A DNA stretch of 64,000 nucleotides from Craterostigma plantagineum (GCA_027422505.1 JAPQWV010000050.1:4216001-4280000); one strand, 5' to 3'; positions 1 to 10,638 are shown, counted from the stretch's first letter. The notes: generated by a model not told the origin, from the sequence alone. Numbers and translations: made by a program.

Positions 1-825
1 AACTTCGATGACGGTGTAGATCAAATGGTTGGATTGTGATCGTATTGTGTCCTTTATATTATATTTGAAACAATATTCGGCTTAACTTTAATAACATTGT
101 GTTTGGTTTGTGTAATTTGATATGGAATTTGATAATAGAATCGTAAGTAGAACTATCGTTGTCTTTGGCTGGACAAAAACTGACGTGGCATGAAAATAGT
201 GGGAAATTAAGGGACAACTATTTTCTCCCCTATTAAAGCGTGAGGAAAGTAATGGACAACAAAATCATGATACATTAAAATATCTTTAAATGTTAAATTA
301 ATAATATTCGGACGGTTATGTTTTATTAATTTACAAAAATATTAATATATCGATAAATTAATATTTTATTAATTATTTTTTTAAAAAATCACCTATCTCT
401 TAGTCTATGTCAATGTGCGGAATGAATCAAATTAGAATTGGAGTGAATATATATGATTACATGCAATTATATTTAGATATGTGACATGGCGGCAGTAGCA
501 AAACTCATGAATTTTGTAAAACTATAATATTTTTTCAAATCACCATAATATGTAATCGTAAAATTTAAGAATTATTAATTTAGACTAGAGTTTTAATGGG
601 ACCTAATATTAATAAAAGGATTTTCCAAAAAAATATATTATTACCTTATCGAATTTGATAATTTTTTACGAAGGCACGAATAGGACCAGACGATTTTATT
701 ATTTTAGCGAGTTTATTAGTTTATAACTTATAGAGGTTTTACTGTAATTCATTAAGTCCATTTTGTATCTGTCAACTTTAATCCTCACAAGATTATCTTT
801 CCTGTTTACACATTAAAGAAATTGT
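1..825. other. AT-rich spacer without recognised gene
   Basis: AT-rich sequence with no convincing open reading frame, splice structure or transposon terminus that I can recognise. Confidence 0.5.
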
Positions 826-1247
826 GGTCTTTACACATAAATACCTACTTGGATAAAAACTTATAATTTAGTACCCTATCAGGATTTTTCTATATGTAGG
901 TACCTAACAGAATAATTTTTTTGCACATAGGTACCCGATCCGTCGCAGATACACCATACAACACATTCGGGTACCCTATATCAACACATTTGGGTACCCT
1001 ATATAATAGAAGATGGTACGCCGTATTAGCACATTTGGGTACGCCATATTGAAACACAGATACGGCGTACGAACACATTTAGGTACCCAATATCAACATG
1101 TTATGGTACACCATACTCACACAGGAAGGTACGGCATGACTGAAGAAACTGATAAAAATTAAATCGAGCCCATCTGTAAAATTTTGTGACATTGGTACCT
1201 ATGTGTAAAAAATTTATTCAATTAGGTATTTGTATTTATGTGTAGAT
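826..1247. mobile_element. possible MITE with imperfect terminal inverted repeats
   Basis: The left edge reads TTTACACATAAATACC and the right edge reads GTATTTATGTGTAGA, which is an imperfect inverted match. TACACATAGGTACC-like words recur inside both arms. The interior (about 950-1130) is a degenerate array of a roughly 24-bp motif containing CACATTTGGGTACC. No coding capacity is evident, and no target duplication could be fixed, so the edges are approximate. Confidence 0.4.
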
Positions 1248-1980
1248 GTCAAATTTGGTTTTTCCTTTGATTTTAATTTTTTTTTTTCTTGCATTTCTTT
1301 ACCGTCATATTCCTCAAACAACTCACAATTTGATGTAAGATTAGGGGTCTCCATGAGCTGTTGGAGAATGCTCATCAAAATAGTTTATATGTTGATATGA
1401 TATGATCAACACATGTTGAAAACCTATGGGAAAAGCTAAAAACATATAAAAGCCATAGTAGAAATAAGATAGAAAGTCGGCATACAAAAGTCTAGCATGG
1501 AGGTAACTCTAGGACATGGATTAATAACTCGAATCATCGAATATATTACACGTATCTTATCTATCTATGACAATACTGCCGACATCTTTTCTGCATATAA
1601 ATGCACTGCCTACTGATCCTTCCAATACATTGCATATATATGCATAAACATAATAAATACGGAGTGGAAATATACGGAGTGGCCTACCTAAGGAAAGTAA
1701 ATTCGTTTCTCAACCACGCAAAAGCCCCATGCAAGAAATAACATGTAGAGAGGACTCACCAATAAATTCCGTAGGGACAGTTTTGACTTGTTCGTACTTC
1801 TTCTTTATTACATTACAGATCCGATCATATCCATCTAAGCTTAAAGATTACAGATACACGCGCACATATATAATATTATAAGGACGTGGATAGTGGACTT
1901 TTTTTAATTATATAACTCAATCATTTAAGACACCAACGGCCAACTAAACAGAGTAGAAGTGGCGTATTAAGATCAATCAA
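1248..1980. other. spacer upstream of the glycine-rich protein gene
   Basis: No gene recognised. The last few hundred bases presumably carry the promoter of the glycine-rich protein gene that follows. Confidence 0.4.
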
Positions 1981-2012
1981 TCGATCGTATCTTACTTTAG
2001 CTTATCTCCGTC

Positions 2013-2020
2013 TATAAATA
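2013..2020 (+). promoter_or_regulatory. TATA box of the glycine-rich protein gene
   Basis: TATAAATA lies 82 bases before the ATG, within the usual plant TATA-to-start distance once a short 5' UTR is allowed for. Confidence 0.7.
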
Positions 2021-2101
2021 GGGGACGTAAACGCAGTTCTTTAGCTCACAGCAAATCCAAGTACACAAATAACATCGTATAAAACACGCACACACATTGT
2101 A

Positions 2102-2941
2102 ATGATGGCTTCCAAAGTATTTCTCCTCATTGTTCTATGCATGGCCGTGGCCCTCTTTGTCTCGTCGGAGTACGTTGTGGCTCGTGAGATGGCTGAGACT
2201 TCCAACGCCGTCGACACATGTGAGTTCATTAATCTTCATGTGAGTATAACCATCTGTGACGTGGCATTTTTTAATAATGAATTTCCGTTCTTAGAGCATA
2301 TGGAGGCCCAACGTTGATACAAACGTTAAAATTCATTACTTACCGTAACTTTTTATGCCCACTTTTTATGAATTATGGATACCGAACCATAAAATGATAG
2401 CTTTAAAACCCGCAAAGGGGACATTGAACCTTAAAACGAGGCCCCAAAAAATAGTCTCGAAAAAATTGTGGCCATGTGAAACGGGCCAGGATGCACATGC
2501 CCAATGCTCCGATTTATGCATCATAAGAGGTGCTAGCAGAACATGAGCAGCATAAGATTTCTCTCTTCATATATATATATATATATTATTGTACTTCAAT
2601 GAAATTTATGAAGTGATTTATCGTCGCCGTGCTCAGCTGAGAAGCCTAATACGTCCGGCGAATTGAAAGATGCCAAATATTCCGGCGGCGGATATGGTGG
2701 CTACCCTGGCGGTGGTTACGGTGGCAACCCAGGCGGTGGTTATGGAGGCGGTGGACGTGGTGGTTATGGTGGTGGTGGCCGTGGTGGTTATGGTGGCGGT
2801 GGCCGCGGTGGTTATGGTGGAAGAGGACGTTGCCGTTATGGATGCTGTGGGCGAGGCGGATATTATGGAGGTTGCAGATGCTGTGATTACGCTGATCAGA
2901 AGCCCGACGCTGGTTACACGGCGGCCATCAATAATCCTTGA
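2102..2941 (+). CDS. secreted glycine-rich protein, two exons (2102-2219, 2637-2941)
   Basis: Exon 1 encodes a signal peptide (about residues 1-28, hydrophobic core VFLLIVLCMAVALFV). The donor at 2220 reads GTGAGT and the acceptor CAG ends at 2636. Splicing preserves frame and gives about 140 residues. The mature protein starts with a short polar segment (EKPNTSGELKDAKY), then GGGYGG/GGYGGGGRG repeats, then a cysteine-rich tail (CRYGCCGRGG..GCRCCDYAD). This order matches plant GRP proteins with Cys-rich C-termini (Pfam GRP, AtGRP3-like), which are apoplastic and in Arabidopsis include a WAK1 partner. The family call rests on this pattern; the function is by analogy. ATG 2105 is an equally good start. 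A copy of the intron lies just downstream. Confidence 0.85.
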
Positions 2942-2944
2942 GAT

Positions 2945-3423
2945 GATGATGATGATGATGTGATGAAGGTTATATTTGTCCCAATCCTCCTATCATAATA
3001 AATAATGAACCTAGTTGATGATTATATATTGTAACATGGTGTAAGAAATTAAACGCGTACATGTATTATGTGTGTTGTGGTATATGTTGTGCGTTGAATA
3101 AAGATGCATGCATGGCATGGAATGGTGACTTCTCCATTTCATGCATGCAAGTATTACTGTTCGGTTTTTTTCTGTGTTTTCTCTTACGTTCCTATTATCC
3201 CTAACTCAGTCGGTTCACGCCGCACTGATTATGGGTTCTCCAGATGAAAAAAAAATCCATTTTCACCCAATAACTCAGTCTATGGAGAGATAAGGTTATT
3301 GAACCTCTTATGCTACCTAATGAGAATTTAGTAACTTAATTCTTAGCATCAACCGCATACAGTTGCGCCGAAAGTTATAGCTGATGGTGAGGGTGCAACG
3401 CTAATCTTTAAACCGCTCATCAG
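2945..3423. other. 3' flank of the glycine-rich protein gene
   Basis: A run of GATGAT follows the stop codon, then AT-rich 3' UTR-like sequence with AATAAA-type words. No further gene recognised. Confidence 0.4.
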
Positions 3424-3785
3424 CGAGGCCCAACGTTGATACATACGTTACAAATTTAATATTTATCGTAGCTTTTATGCTCAATTTTTTTTATGAAATA
3501 TGGATATCGAACCATAAAATGATAGCTTTAAAACCCACTAAGGGGACATTGGACCTTAAAATGAGGCTCCAAAAAATAGTCCCAAATTTTGTGGCCATGT
3601 GAAACGGGCCAGGATGCACATGCCCAATGCACCTATTTATGCATCATAAGAGGTGCTCGCAAAACATGAGCAGCATAAGATTTCTCTCTTCATATATATG
3701 CATGCATGCATGTACTACTGTACTTCAGTGAAATTATGAAGTGATTTATCGTCGCGCCCTCAGCTGAGAAGACCTAATAACAATT
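3424..3785 (+). repeat. duplicated intron of the glycine-rich protein gene with the first bases of exon 2
   Basis: The block closely matches the gene's own intron from about 2300 to 2650. Shared words include GGCCCAACGTTGATACA, GAAACGGGCCAGGATGCACA and CATGAGCAGCATAAGATTT. It also carries the acceptor and first exon-2 bases (CTCAGCTGAGAAG). Homology stops about ten bases into exon 2, so no coding sequence came with it. Confidence 0.85.
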
Positions 3786-3945
3786 ATTTTAACAAATATT
3801 TAAGTGCACTATAGCTTATCCTAATTAAATGTTCTAAAAGTATCATCGGAACATTAGACCAAAGCGAACATGGTTTCATATTGTAAGTTCAATATATACC
3901 ATCAACTGCATTCATTGATAAAGGCCACTTGATCTGTGTCCTTAT
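3786..3945 (+). repeat. cluster spacer repeat, copy 1
   Basis: It contains AACAAATATTTAAGTGCACTA, ACATTAGACCAAAGCGAA and ATATACCATCAACT. The same words recur in order near 17.1 kb and 17.6 kb, and partly at 59.9 kb. This is the spacer that follows the intron copies, and it links the glycine-rich region to the peptide cluster. Confidence 0.75.
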
Positions 3946-5868
3946 AGAAGTGCGGCGGTCCCGAAATGGATGTATACACACTAAGTAGTAAACTAGTGAC
4001 GCAAATGTTGACAGTAATCATATGTTACTCAGATGTTACTCAGAGGTCGATTCCTTTGCATTCTGGCCTTTCTTGAATGTTGGGCCAACATTTGGTTCAA
4101 CATTCTTCTTCATAAACTTCTTGAATTGCTTCACGAACAATGCCATAGTCTCATCATCGTCAGAATCAACCTCAGATTGGAAATCAGAAGGCTGACTGAC
4201 TAGAGCAATGCTTTTACCGCGAGATGCTCTTTTTTGGACTTCGAGGTTGGTTTCGTAGTTCTTCATGATGTTCATCAAAGTGTTGAATTCCATCGTGCTC
4301 AGATTATATGCTTCCTCGACGGCCGCTACCTTCATATTAAACTTTTCAGTTAGCGTACGTAAAGCTTTAGAAACCAGTACCTTATTAGCAATCGGATATC
4401 CGAGGCTAGCACATTCGCTCGAAATCAGAATCTTCCCAAAGTATGTGGTAACATCCTCATCATCCTTCATTCTGAGGTTTTCGAATTGGTTGAGGAGATA
4501 TCGTAGTTTGGTTTCCCTCACACTCGCATCGCCTTCGCAGTACCTGTGAAGTAGATTCCACACATTCTTCGCCGTAGTACAGTTTTGAATGATCTTGAAC
4601 ATAATGATATCAACCGATGAGAAGATGGCGTTAAGTGCTTGGTCTTTGAACTCGACCGCATTCTTCTCAGGGATTGTCCCTTCATCGATCGGCTTGTCAA
4701 CAACTTCGCCATCAGCATCTGGAGGAGATCGAGGTGGAGTGTATCCATTAAGCACAGTTTCCCACGCTCGCACATCTATGGATTTGATGCATTGTCGCAC
4801 GCGAACCTCCCAATATGCGTAATTGGAACCGTCTAACACAGGGACTTTGCCGAGATAGTTTGAGCTTGTAACATCCATTATAAAGGATCATAAACGCTTA
4901 GTCACGTCAAGCGGAGGCTCTGATACTACTTTGAAGGTGGTCCCGTTCGATATGGATGTAAAATACTAAGTATAGACTAGATGTTGGGTAAAATGTCGGG
5001 GTAACGCTCAACCTAACATTCAGGCGCACAGTGGAATATCGTAATTACTTAGTGACGAAAGCAGATGAACACAAGATGTAAATCTGTGCAGCAAGTTATA
5101 AAAACTTGCTGTGTGCCTCAAGGCGAAATTCCACTACAGCAATGGATGGCAAAGTAACTATCCGAAGATAGTAAAAACAAGCCTAGAAAAATTACGAATC
5201 TAAAATATTCTGAAAACTACGAATCTAAACGATCCTGAAAAACTACAAAGTCCTAAGACTTTTGCAAAAGAAATACTAGGCTAAAAGGAGACTTTGGCTC
5301 GCTCAAATTCTCTCAATGAAACTCTATAATTTTCGCTCATAGCTCTCAAAAGTTTTCTCGTCCAAAGGTGTAAAGTTGCAGCTCGAAATCTCCTCATATT
5401 TATAGACCTTGGCTCCCTCTTGAATTAGTAAAAAGGTCCCTTGAATATCTCTTCAAATATCTCCTCGAATATCTCCCTAAATATAGTATATATTTAGTTC
5501 GAATCTTCTCATCTCATTGGCCGATCCCTTATCTCCTATTTATGGTAGCTGGTTGAATAATTCTCTTTTGATATTCAGATCTTCTAATCTTGGTCGTCGC
5601 TTGACTAGTTCTCTTTTGATCTTCAAATATTTTATTTATAGTAAGTGCACTTCCCAAATTCGTTCAAGCAGCTCCACACGCTTTCCACACGGTTTGATCC
5701 ATTCCCTATCCTTGTTTACATCCTGCATATCACTAAAAATAGCCAAGAACCAAACTAAACACGTTTTGGGTATGAAAGATAAAACTGAGAAATGAGACAT
5801 TCTCGGCCAACAAATGTTGGACATAATGTTCCCCTAACATTGCCAGTGTTGAACCCTGAACATCAACA
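3946..5868 (-). mobile_element. Copia retrotransposon remnant with gag only
   Basis: Read on the reverse strand, an LTR-like segment (about 5868 down to 4930, edges approximate) is followed by a primer-site-like AGTATCAGAGCC at about 4912-4925, then a gag frame. About 70 bases at 3950-4020 resemble the LTR end beside the primer site (GGTCCCG, ATGGATGTA, ACTAAGTA), suggesting that only the tail of the second LTR survives. No protease, integrase or reverse transcriptase is present. It is either a deleted element or a gag-only non-autonomous type. Confidence 0.65.
4036..4878 (-). CDS. Copia gag protein (UBN2/DUF4219 type), 280 aa
   Basis: The start resembles plant Copia gag proteins: a short leader, then VLDGSNYAYWEVRVRQCI, the DUF4219-like segment. 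The UBN2-type core follows (AKNVWNLLHRYCEG and ETKLRYLLNQFENLRM). Retroviral gag of this class packages element RNA into cytoplasmic particles. No zinc knuckle or protease follows before the stop, so the frame is shorter than a full gag-pol. The reading frame itself is unbroken, which is notable in a remnant. Confidence 0.8.
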   Translation of the reverse strand: MDVTSSNYLGKVPVLDGSNYAYWEVRVRQCIKSIDVRAWETVLNGYTPPRSPPDADGEVVDKPIDEGTIPEKNAVEFKDQALNAIFSSVDIIMFKIIQNCTTAKNVWNLLHRYCEGDASVRETKLRYLLNQFENLRMKDDEDVTTYFGKILISSECASLGYPIANKVLVSKALRTLTEKFNMKVAAVEEAYNLSTMEFNTLMNIMKNYETNLEVQKRASRGKSIALVSQPSDFQSEVDSDDDETMALFVKQFKKFMKKNVEPNVGPTFKKGQNAKESTSE

Positions 5869-5897
5869 TTGTTCATTAAATACTACTTTGTCTCTAC

Positions 5898-6348
5898 TAG
5901 GGTTGTCAACGGGGCGGGTTCGGGGCGGGGGATCCAATCCCCGTCCCCGTCCCCTGCGAGGCAAACGGGGACGAAATCGTCCCTGTCCCCATCCCCGCGA
6001 GGATTCCCCGCCCCGTCACTATTTTGGAAACAAATTCAATAATATTATTTAAATTATATTTTAATATTTTAATATTATTTAAAATATATTTTAATGTTTA
6101 TAAGCTATATTTTAATCATATATATATTATTTTAATATTTTCAAAGTATATTTTAATATTGTTTATCTTATAATAATATTATTTGAATGTAATATATATT
6201 ATTTTTATTATCGGGGACGGGGCGGGGATATCCGCGGGGAAAAATGTTCCCCCGTTCCCGCCCCGCAGGGATAGAATTCGGGGCGGATCCCCACGGGGAC
6301 GGGAATCCCCGCCCCATTGACAACCTCCCCGTCCCATTGACAACCCTA
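5898..6348. mobile_element. GC-capped hAT-type MITE, 451 bp
   Basis: The ends are perfect inverted repeats: TAGGGTTGTCAA on the left and TTGACAACCCTA on the right. The flanks GTCTCTAC (5890-5897) and GTCTCTAG (6349-6356) match at 7 of 8 bases, as for an 8-bp hAT target duplication. GC-rich subterminal blocks (GGGGCGGG, CCCCGTCCCC) enclose a very AT-rich core. No coding capacity. The right end carries a second imperfect copy of the terminus. The cluster copy at 60204-60230 gives the uninterrupted site. Confidence 0.85.
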
Positions 6349-6550
6349 GTCTCTAGGGAGAAAATGTGGACCAATTCATATTTTAGCTTTAATAAGGCTA
6401 AGGCAGAGAAGTCTTGGTCTACTTATAAGGAATCTATCCAAAAAGACAATAATGGAGGAAGCTCACTACTCGGGTGGGGAGTATCATCCCATGAATCTTC
6501 CGAAATCATGTACATATCATATCTCTCCATATTCAATGTATTCTTAGTTC

Positions 6551-6558
6551 TATAAATA
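6551..6558 (+). promoter_or_regulatory. TATA box of peptide gene B1
   Basis: TATAAATA followed by TAAGGAAG, in the position seen in the other B-type promoters. Confidence 0.6.
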
Positions 6559-6636
6559 TAAGGAAGAAAGATCACGGTTCATACATCTCCATACATATTA
6601 TTGCATCACTCTTTGAGACCAGCAAACTCACCTGCC

Positions 6637-6870
6637 ATGGCTCGTTCTTACAAAGCTGTTGGGTTTCTTCTCCTCTTTGTAGCGACGACCCTCTTCTTCG
6701 TCTCATCAGCTGCTCGCAACCCATGTGAGTTTCATTCTTCATCATCATTTTTTTTTAATGTATATTATTGTTATTTTGTATATATATATATATATATATA
6801 TTATGGATATGTATATCCTCGTAGTAGTCATATTGTTATCATCAGCCGCCATTGATCGCATACCCTGCAC
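6637..6870 (+). pseudogene. peptide gene B1, truncated in exon 2
   Basis: Exon 1 (6637-6724) encodes the B-type signal peptide MARSYKAVGFLLLFVATTLF and ends at the same phase and donor (GTGAGT) as the intact B genes. The acceptor at 6845 and about eight codons of exon 2 are present. The sequence then switches to the 5' leader of an A-type gene (TTGTTCGCACAACT). All eight framework cysteines are lost. A deletion joined B1 exon 2 to the leader of A1, removing the A1 TATA region as well. Confidence 0.85.
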
Positions 6871-6948
6871 TTTTGTTCGCACAACTTCGACTCCATCGAT
6901 CTCCGATTATATTTACACATTTTGTTTATACAAAACCTCAATATAATC

Positions 6949-7243
6949 ATGGCTGCGAATCGTTATTCCAAAGCTTATGTTGCAACAATAACTCTTCTCT
7001 TCCTACTATTCGCATCGAACGATTCTCTGCGTCTCATCATCAGCTAATAATAAAGAGCCATCGTCGACGAAGACGGTCGAAGTGGACGCAGTAAAGCCGC
7101 CCAACGTCAGCAAAATTTGCACCAAATTTTCTTTGTGCCGCCGTCCTAAGCCATCTAAGCCGCCGAGCAGCGTATGCAAGTTCCTCAAATGCCCTTGCAA
7201 ATACCCTAACGTCGCCGCCTGCGTTCAATGCTGTTCCAATTAA
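6949..7243 (+). pseudogene. peptide gene A1, frameshifted
   Basis: The copy starts with MAANRYSKAYVA and a hydrophobic core. Two bases are missing after TTCGCATCGA relative to A4, giving a stop at 7045-7047 after 32 codons. A 9-base expansion around CATCATCAGCTAATAATAAAG follows. The downstream cysteine region, with CKFLKCPCKYP and QCCSN-type coding, survives out of frame up to the ancestral stop at 7241-7243. Its upstream DNA is B1 exon 2, so it also lacks the A-type TATA box. Confidence 0.88.
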
Positions 7244-7371
7244 TTAAATTAATGCATGTCTGAAGTTGTTGAAGTGTTCTTGTTATAGAATATACAAATA
7301 AATAAATAACCAAGAAATATCTGTTTTTGTGTGTTTGTGTGTATTGAATGGTGTGCTATGCTATCGTTGTA

Positions 7372-7660
7372 ATCAGTGGCGGAGCCACCGTTGGGACAGT
7401 GGGGTGCATGGACCCCATTGGATTTTTTTTTCTATATATTCTCAATAAAAATATTATAATATCTAAATAATTCATATGTTTACTTGAAATCCCAATAGAG
7501 TATTTTATTTATACTATAAGGGAAGATAAAATCCTATATATACAATAAAATGTATGTTTCGTCTAAATGCTCCACGTGTCCATTCCGTTTTATTTTTTAA
7601 AATCCATATATCGATTCTTTCACCTTCTATTATTAGAAGAAAACTATTGTATACACTTGA
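7372..7660. mobile_element. transposon-like fragment replacing the 5' part of A2
   Basis: It begins CAGTGGCGGAGCCACC, a word typical of plant repeat edges, right after A1's normal 3' flank (CTATCGTTGTAAT). It ends at the join to A2 codon 11. The class is undetermined and no matching second end is seen. Confidence 0.45.
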
Positions 7661-7926
7661 ATGTTGCAATAATAATTCTTCTCTTCCTATTCGCATCGAC
7701 TACGATTCTCTGCGTCTCATCAGCTAAAGAGCCATCGTCGACCAAGACGGTCGAAGTGGACGCAGTAAAGCTGCCGCCGTCCATCAGGAATTTTTGCGCC
7801 AAATTTCCTTCTTTGTGCCGCGGCCGTCCTAAGCGACCTAAACCGAGCGACCCCGTATGCAAGTTCTTCAAATGCCCTTGCAAATACCCTAACATCCCCT
7901 CCTCCGTTCAATGCTGTTCCAATTAA
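7567..7926 (+). pseudogene. peptide gene A2 with replaced N-terminus and a lost cysteine
   Basis: From 7663 onward the frame matches A4 (VAIIILLF, SSTKTVEVDAVK, CKFFKCPCKYPN, QCCSN). The A-type promoter, ATG and first ten codons are replaced by unrelated DNA. The only upstream in-frame ATG, at 7567, would add about 32 foreign residues before the hydrophobic core. The sixth framework cysteine is serine (IPSSVQCC against VAACVQCC). It is open as a 119-residue frame but probably not expressed from the ancestral promoter. A new gene with a recruited start is the alternative reading. Confidence 0.7.
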
Positions 7927-8438
7927 TTAATGCCTATATATATATATATATCTATATATATATTTGAAGTTGAAGTTTTAATCTTGTTCAAATAAATAAA
8001 TAACGGAGAAATATGTGTTTTGTGTGCAGACATGCCCAACCGCCGGTTAACCGTAACCGGCGGTTGGCGCCGCCGTCTAACCGGCCGGGGGCGGTTGCCG
8101 GTTAGCCGCCCCCGGTTGACGGTTAGAGTAACCGGCGGTTGGTTAACCGCCGGTTAACTTAACCGGCGGTTCCAACCGCCGATTTTTTTTTTTTTTAATT
8201 TTTTTTATTTAATGTTTTAATAAAGTTAGGTTTAGTATATTATTTGATCGAATTATGTATCGAAATCCTGTAATCTACTATATAATTTGTAAGACAATTA
8301 AAAAAATCTACAACATTTTATAACGAACTTGTACTTGTACAACACAATATGTAGACAAAATTTTAAATAATAAATTACAAATTTACAATACAATACAATA
8401 CATCTACGCAAATTTGAAGTCGCTTTGTCCGAGAAAGA

Positions 8439-8484
8439 CTTCAACAAGTCCAATCGCCTAGCTGGGCGACTGGACTTGTTGAAG
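8439..8484. repeat. hairpin inside the hAT element
   Basis: CTTCAACAAGTCCA pairs with TGGACTTGTTGAAG. An inner TCGCC/GGCGA stem extends the fold after one mismatch. Its function is unknown. Confidence 0.7.
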
Positions 8485-8546
8485 CCCATCACGTGCTAAG
8501 CCACATTTGCAAATCTTCGCAAATCTTGAAGTGTCGGCAAAGCAAG

Positions 8547-8780
8547 TGCATGTGGGGAAGCAGCGAATGATTTCAAGAACGCTGATGAATCAACTATCAA
8601 GTACGATCCGTCAACGCATCCTGAAATCACACGTTGCTAACTTGATTGCACTTGTGCCAATTTACAGCAGTGCAGTGCATGGGAGAAAGCAGCGTATGAT
8701 CTCATGAGCCTTAACGAATCAACTATCAATTATGATCCGTTAAAGCATCCGGAGATCACACGTTGCTAACTTACTTGCAC
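8547..8780 (+). repeat. imperfect tandem duplication, two units of about 130 bp
   Basis: Both units contain AATCAACTATCAA, ACGATCCGT- or ATGATCCGT-like text and GATCACACGTTGCTAACTT-like text. In one frame both read ...DESTIKYDP.. or ..NESTINYDP..HPEITRC before a stop, so they may be duplicated coding remnants carried by the hAT element. No family recognised. Confidence 0.6.
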
Positions 8781-9253
8781 TGCACTCGCGGAAACCCCCT
8801 CTTCTTCGTAATCTTCTTCCCTATAAAAAAATGCATAAACAATTAAACATGCATGAGTTACATTATATAATTTTAAAAGAAGTACAATATGCAATTATAG
8901 AAATATTTACTTATCTTTTTTCGGGCTTCGTCGTGAGTCGTGACTCGTCGCAATAGCCTTGTTCAAATTAATTAGTACCTGAAAATAACAATTCATTAGT
9001 GTGCCATATAAACACATATAAATATTTGTACAAAAAAAATAAGTTGTTGGATTGGATATTTATCTTTTTCGGGCTTCGTCGTCGTAATAGGATTGTTTAA
9101 ATAAATTAGCACCTGAAAATAACAATTCATTAGTTAGCAATATAAACATAATAAATATTTGTACGGAAAAACAAAATATAATAGTTGGATACTTATCTTT
9201 TTTCGGGCTTGTTGGTTGATGTGGAGTCCAACTCCACGCCTCGCCGAATGCCT

Positions 9254-10110
9254 CTAATAATCATCACCGTCGCCGCCGCCGTTGCCGCTCGTCTCCGTGC
9301 CGGTGGTGTCCTCCAAAAGGTCGTCAGGCGAGTCGCTGGCACGCTCATCTTGGGTGCGATACTCGGCTCGAGTCCAATCGTCGAGAAGACATTGGTACTC
9401 GAGGTTGTCGACACTCAAGTTCGAACGCTTCTCGCTCAAGGTCAAACCGCCCATGCTAAAAGCATGCTCCACCGCGACGGTCGATACCGGGACGGCAAGG
9501 ATCTCCCGAGCGATCCTCGCCAACGTTGGATACGTTGGCGACACCCTCGACCACCATCTAAGGACGTTGAACTCATCTTCGTCCTCGAACTCGAAAGTCG
9601 TCGACATGAAGTTATCGAGTTCTATGTAGGGGTTTTGGGAGGACCTTGGACGCTTGTTTGCGTTGAGAATGTCATAGTAGTCAGCTAATCGTGAAGAAGA
9701 TCGACTACTAGTAGAGCTAGATTGACCGCGCCCCGATCCCGATCGGGACGAGTCGTGGCCGAAATCGGGCTTATACTCTTTAAAGAGATCTTTAAAGAGC
9801 TATGTGCTCGATCGAGTACGCTCTGCCAATAAATGCTATCGACTACCATACCCGACGATACCTTCGTATAGTAACATTCTAGTAGTCTACCCGTACCCTC
9901 TAAACGCCATCTCGGATCCAATATCTTCGCTATAATGAAGACATCCGGTAACTCAAAAAAATATTTGAGCCACTTGGTCGTCATGTTCCCAACGGCCTCG
10001 CCGACTACTGCATCAAACCTTAGCCCGTCGAGTATAATTGCGACTTTAACGCAATGATCTAACGCTAGTATGGAAGTCGGGTAATATGAACCCGACATCG
10101 CCTCGGGCGG
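9254..10110 (-). pseudogene. hAT transposase remnant with C-terminal dimerisation domain
   Basis: The upstream reverse frame carries a core-like segment (YYPTSILALDHCVKVAIIL, then MTTKWLKYFFELPDVF and AKILDPRWRL). After a frame change near 9690, the hATC domain follows: FNVLRWWSRVSPTYPTLARI, AREILAVPVSTVAVEHAFS, and SNLSVDNLEYQCLLDDW. This order is diagnostic of plant hAT (RICESLEEPER-like) transposases. The BED zinc finger and the N-terminal catalytic region are missing. The element cannot be autonomous as read. Confidence 0.85.
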
Positions 10111-10197
10111 TGGGGTTGGCGTGGTCGGGGCAGGCGGAGCCGAGGTGGTCGGTGGCGGAGCCGAGGTGGTCGGCGGCGGCGGAGCCGTGGAAGAGAG

Positions 10198-10312
10198 GCG
10201 ACGCGAGAGAGAGAGAGAGAGGAGAGAGCGAGAGATTGAGAGTGAGAGTGAGAGAGCGAGAGATTGAGAGTGAGAGAGTGAGAGAGAGCGATAGAGAGAG
10301 AGTGAGATGGAA
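10198..10312. repeat. GA-rich simple repeat
   Basis: A near-continuous run of GAGAGAG with interspersed GAGATTGAGAGTGAGA units, inside the hAT element upstream of the transposase remnant. Confidence 0.9.
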
Positions 10313-10638
10313 GAGATGATAATGATTAATGATATCATTTATTTAAACTTTTTATTTTTCTTACCGTTGTAACCGGCGGTTTGTCCGGTTAACCGCCGGT
10401 TATCGGTTAAACAGCCGGTTACAACGGATTATTATTTTTTTTTTTAAATTTGAATTGGGGGCGGTAAATTCAAAATTTGAATTTTAAATTTTTTTTTTTG
10501 AATTTACTAACCGCCGGTTAACCGCCTAACCGGCGGTTACAACCGGCGGTTTGCGGTTGGTCAAAACAACCAACCGCCCCGTAACCGGCCGTGTGCGGTT
10601 GCCGGTTACGGTTGATTTTGGGCATGTCTATTTGTGTG

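Larger units (their letters stand above)
8027..10630 (-). mobile_element. hAT DNA transposon, 2604 bp, exact 8-bp target duplication
   Basis: The termini are CAGACATGCCCAA and, on the opposite strand, TAGACATGCCCAAAA. TTTGTGTG flanks both sides (8019-8026 and 10631-10638). Subterminal regions are crowded with CCGGTTAACCGCCGG-type words in both orientations. A reverse-strand transposase remnant with a hAT dimerisation domain lies inside. The insertion sits in the GT-rich 3' flank of A2, whose uninterrupted equivalent is seen after A4 at about 19905. Confidence 0.93.

Noticed and set aside
890..1130. Short spaced repeats resembling a CRISPR array.
   Set aside because: Units are degenerate, spacing is irregular, the context is plant nuclear DNA and the block lies inside a MITE-like inverted repeat.
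2670..2963. A 97-codon Val/Ala-rich frame overlapping the glycine-rich exon.
   Set aside because: It is the +1 frame of the GGN repeat (GTG/GCG codons) and ends in an ATG-repeat run. The GGGYGG frame joins properly to exon 1.
6601..6855. An 84-codon forward frame reading through the B1 intron.
   Set aside because: The acceptor and phase match the intact B genes, so the intron reading is an extension. Unlike B3 and B4, it is out of frame with exon 2.
9185..9688. A 167-codon forward frame within the hAT element.
   Set aside because: Antisense to the transposase dimerisation domain, which has clear conserved motifs on the other strand.
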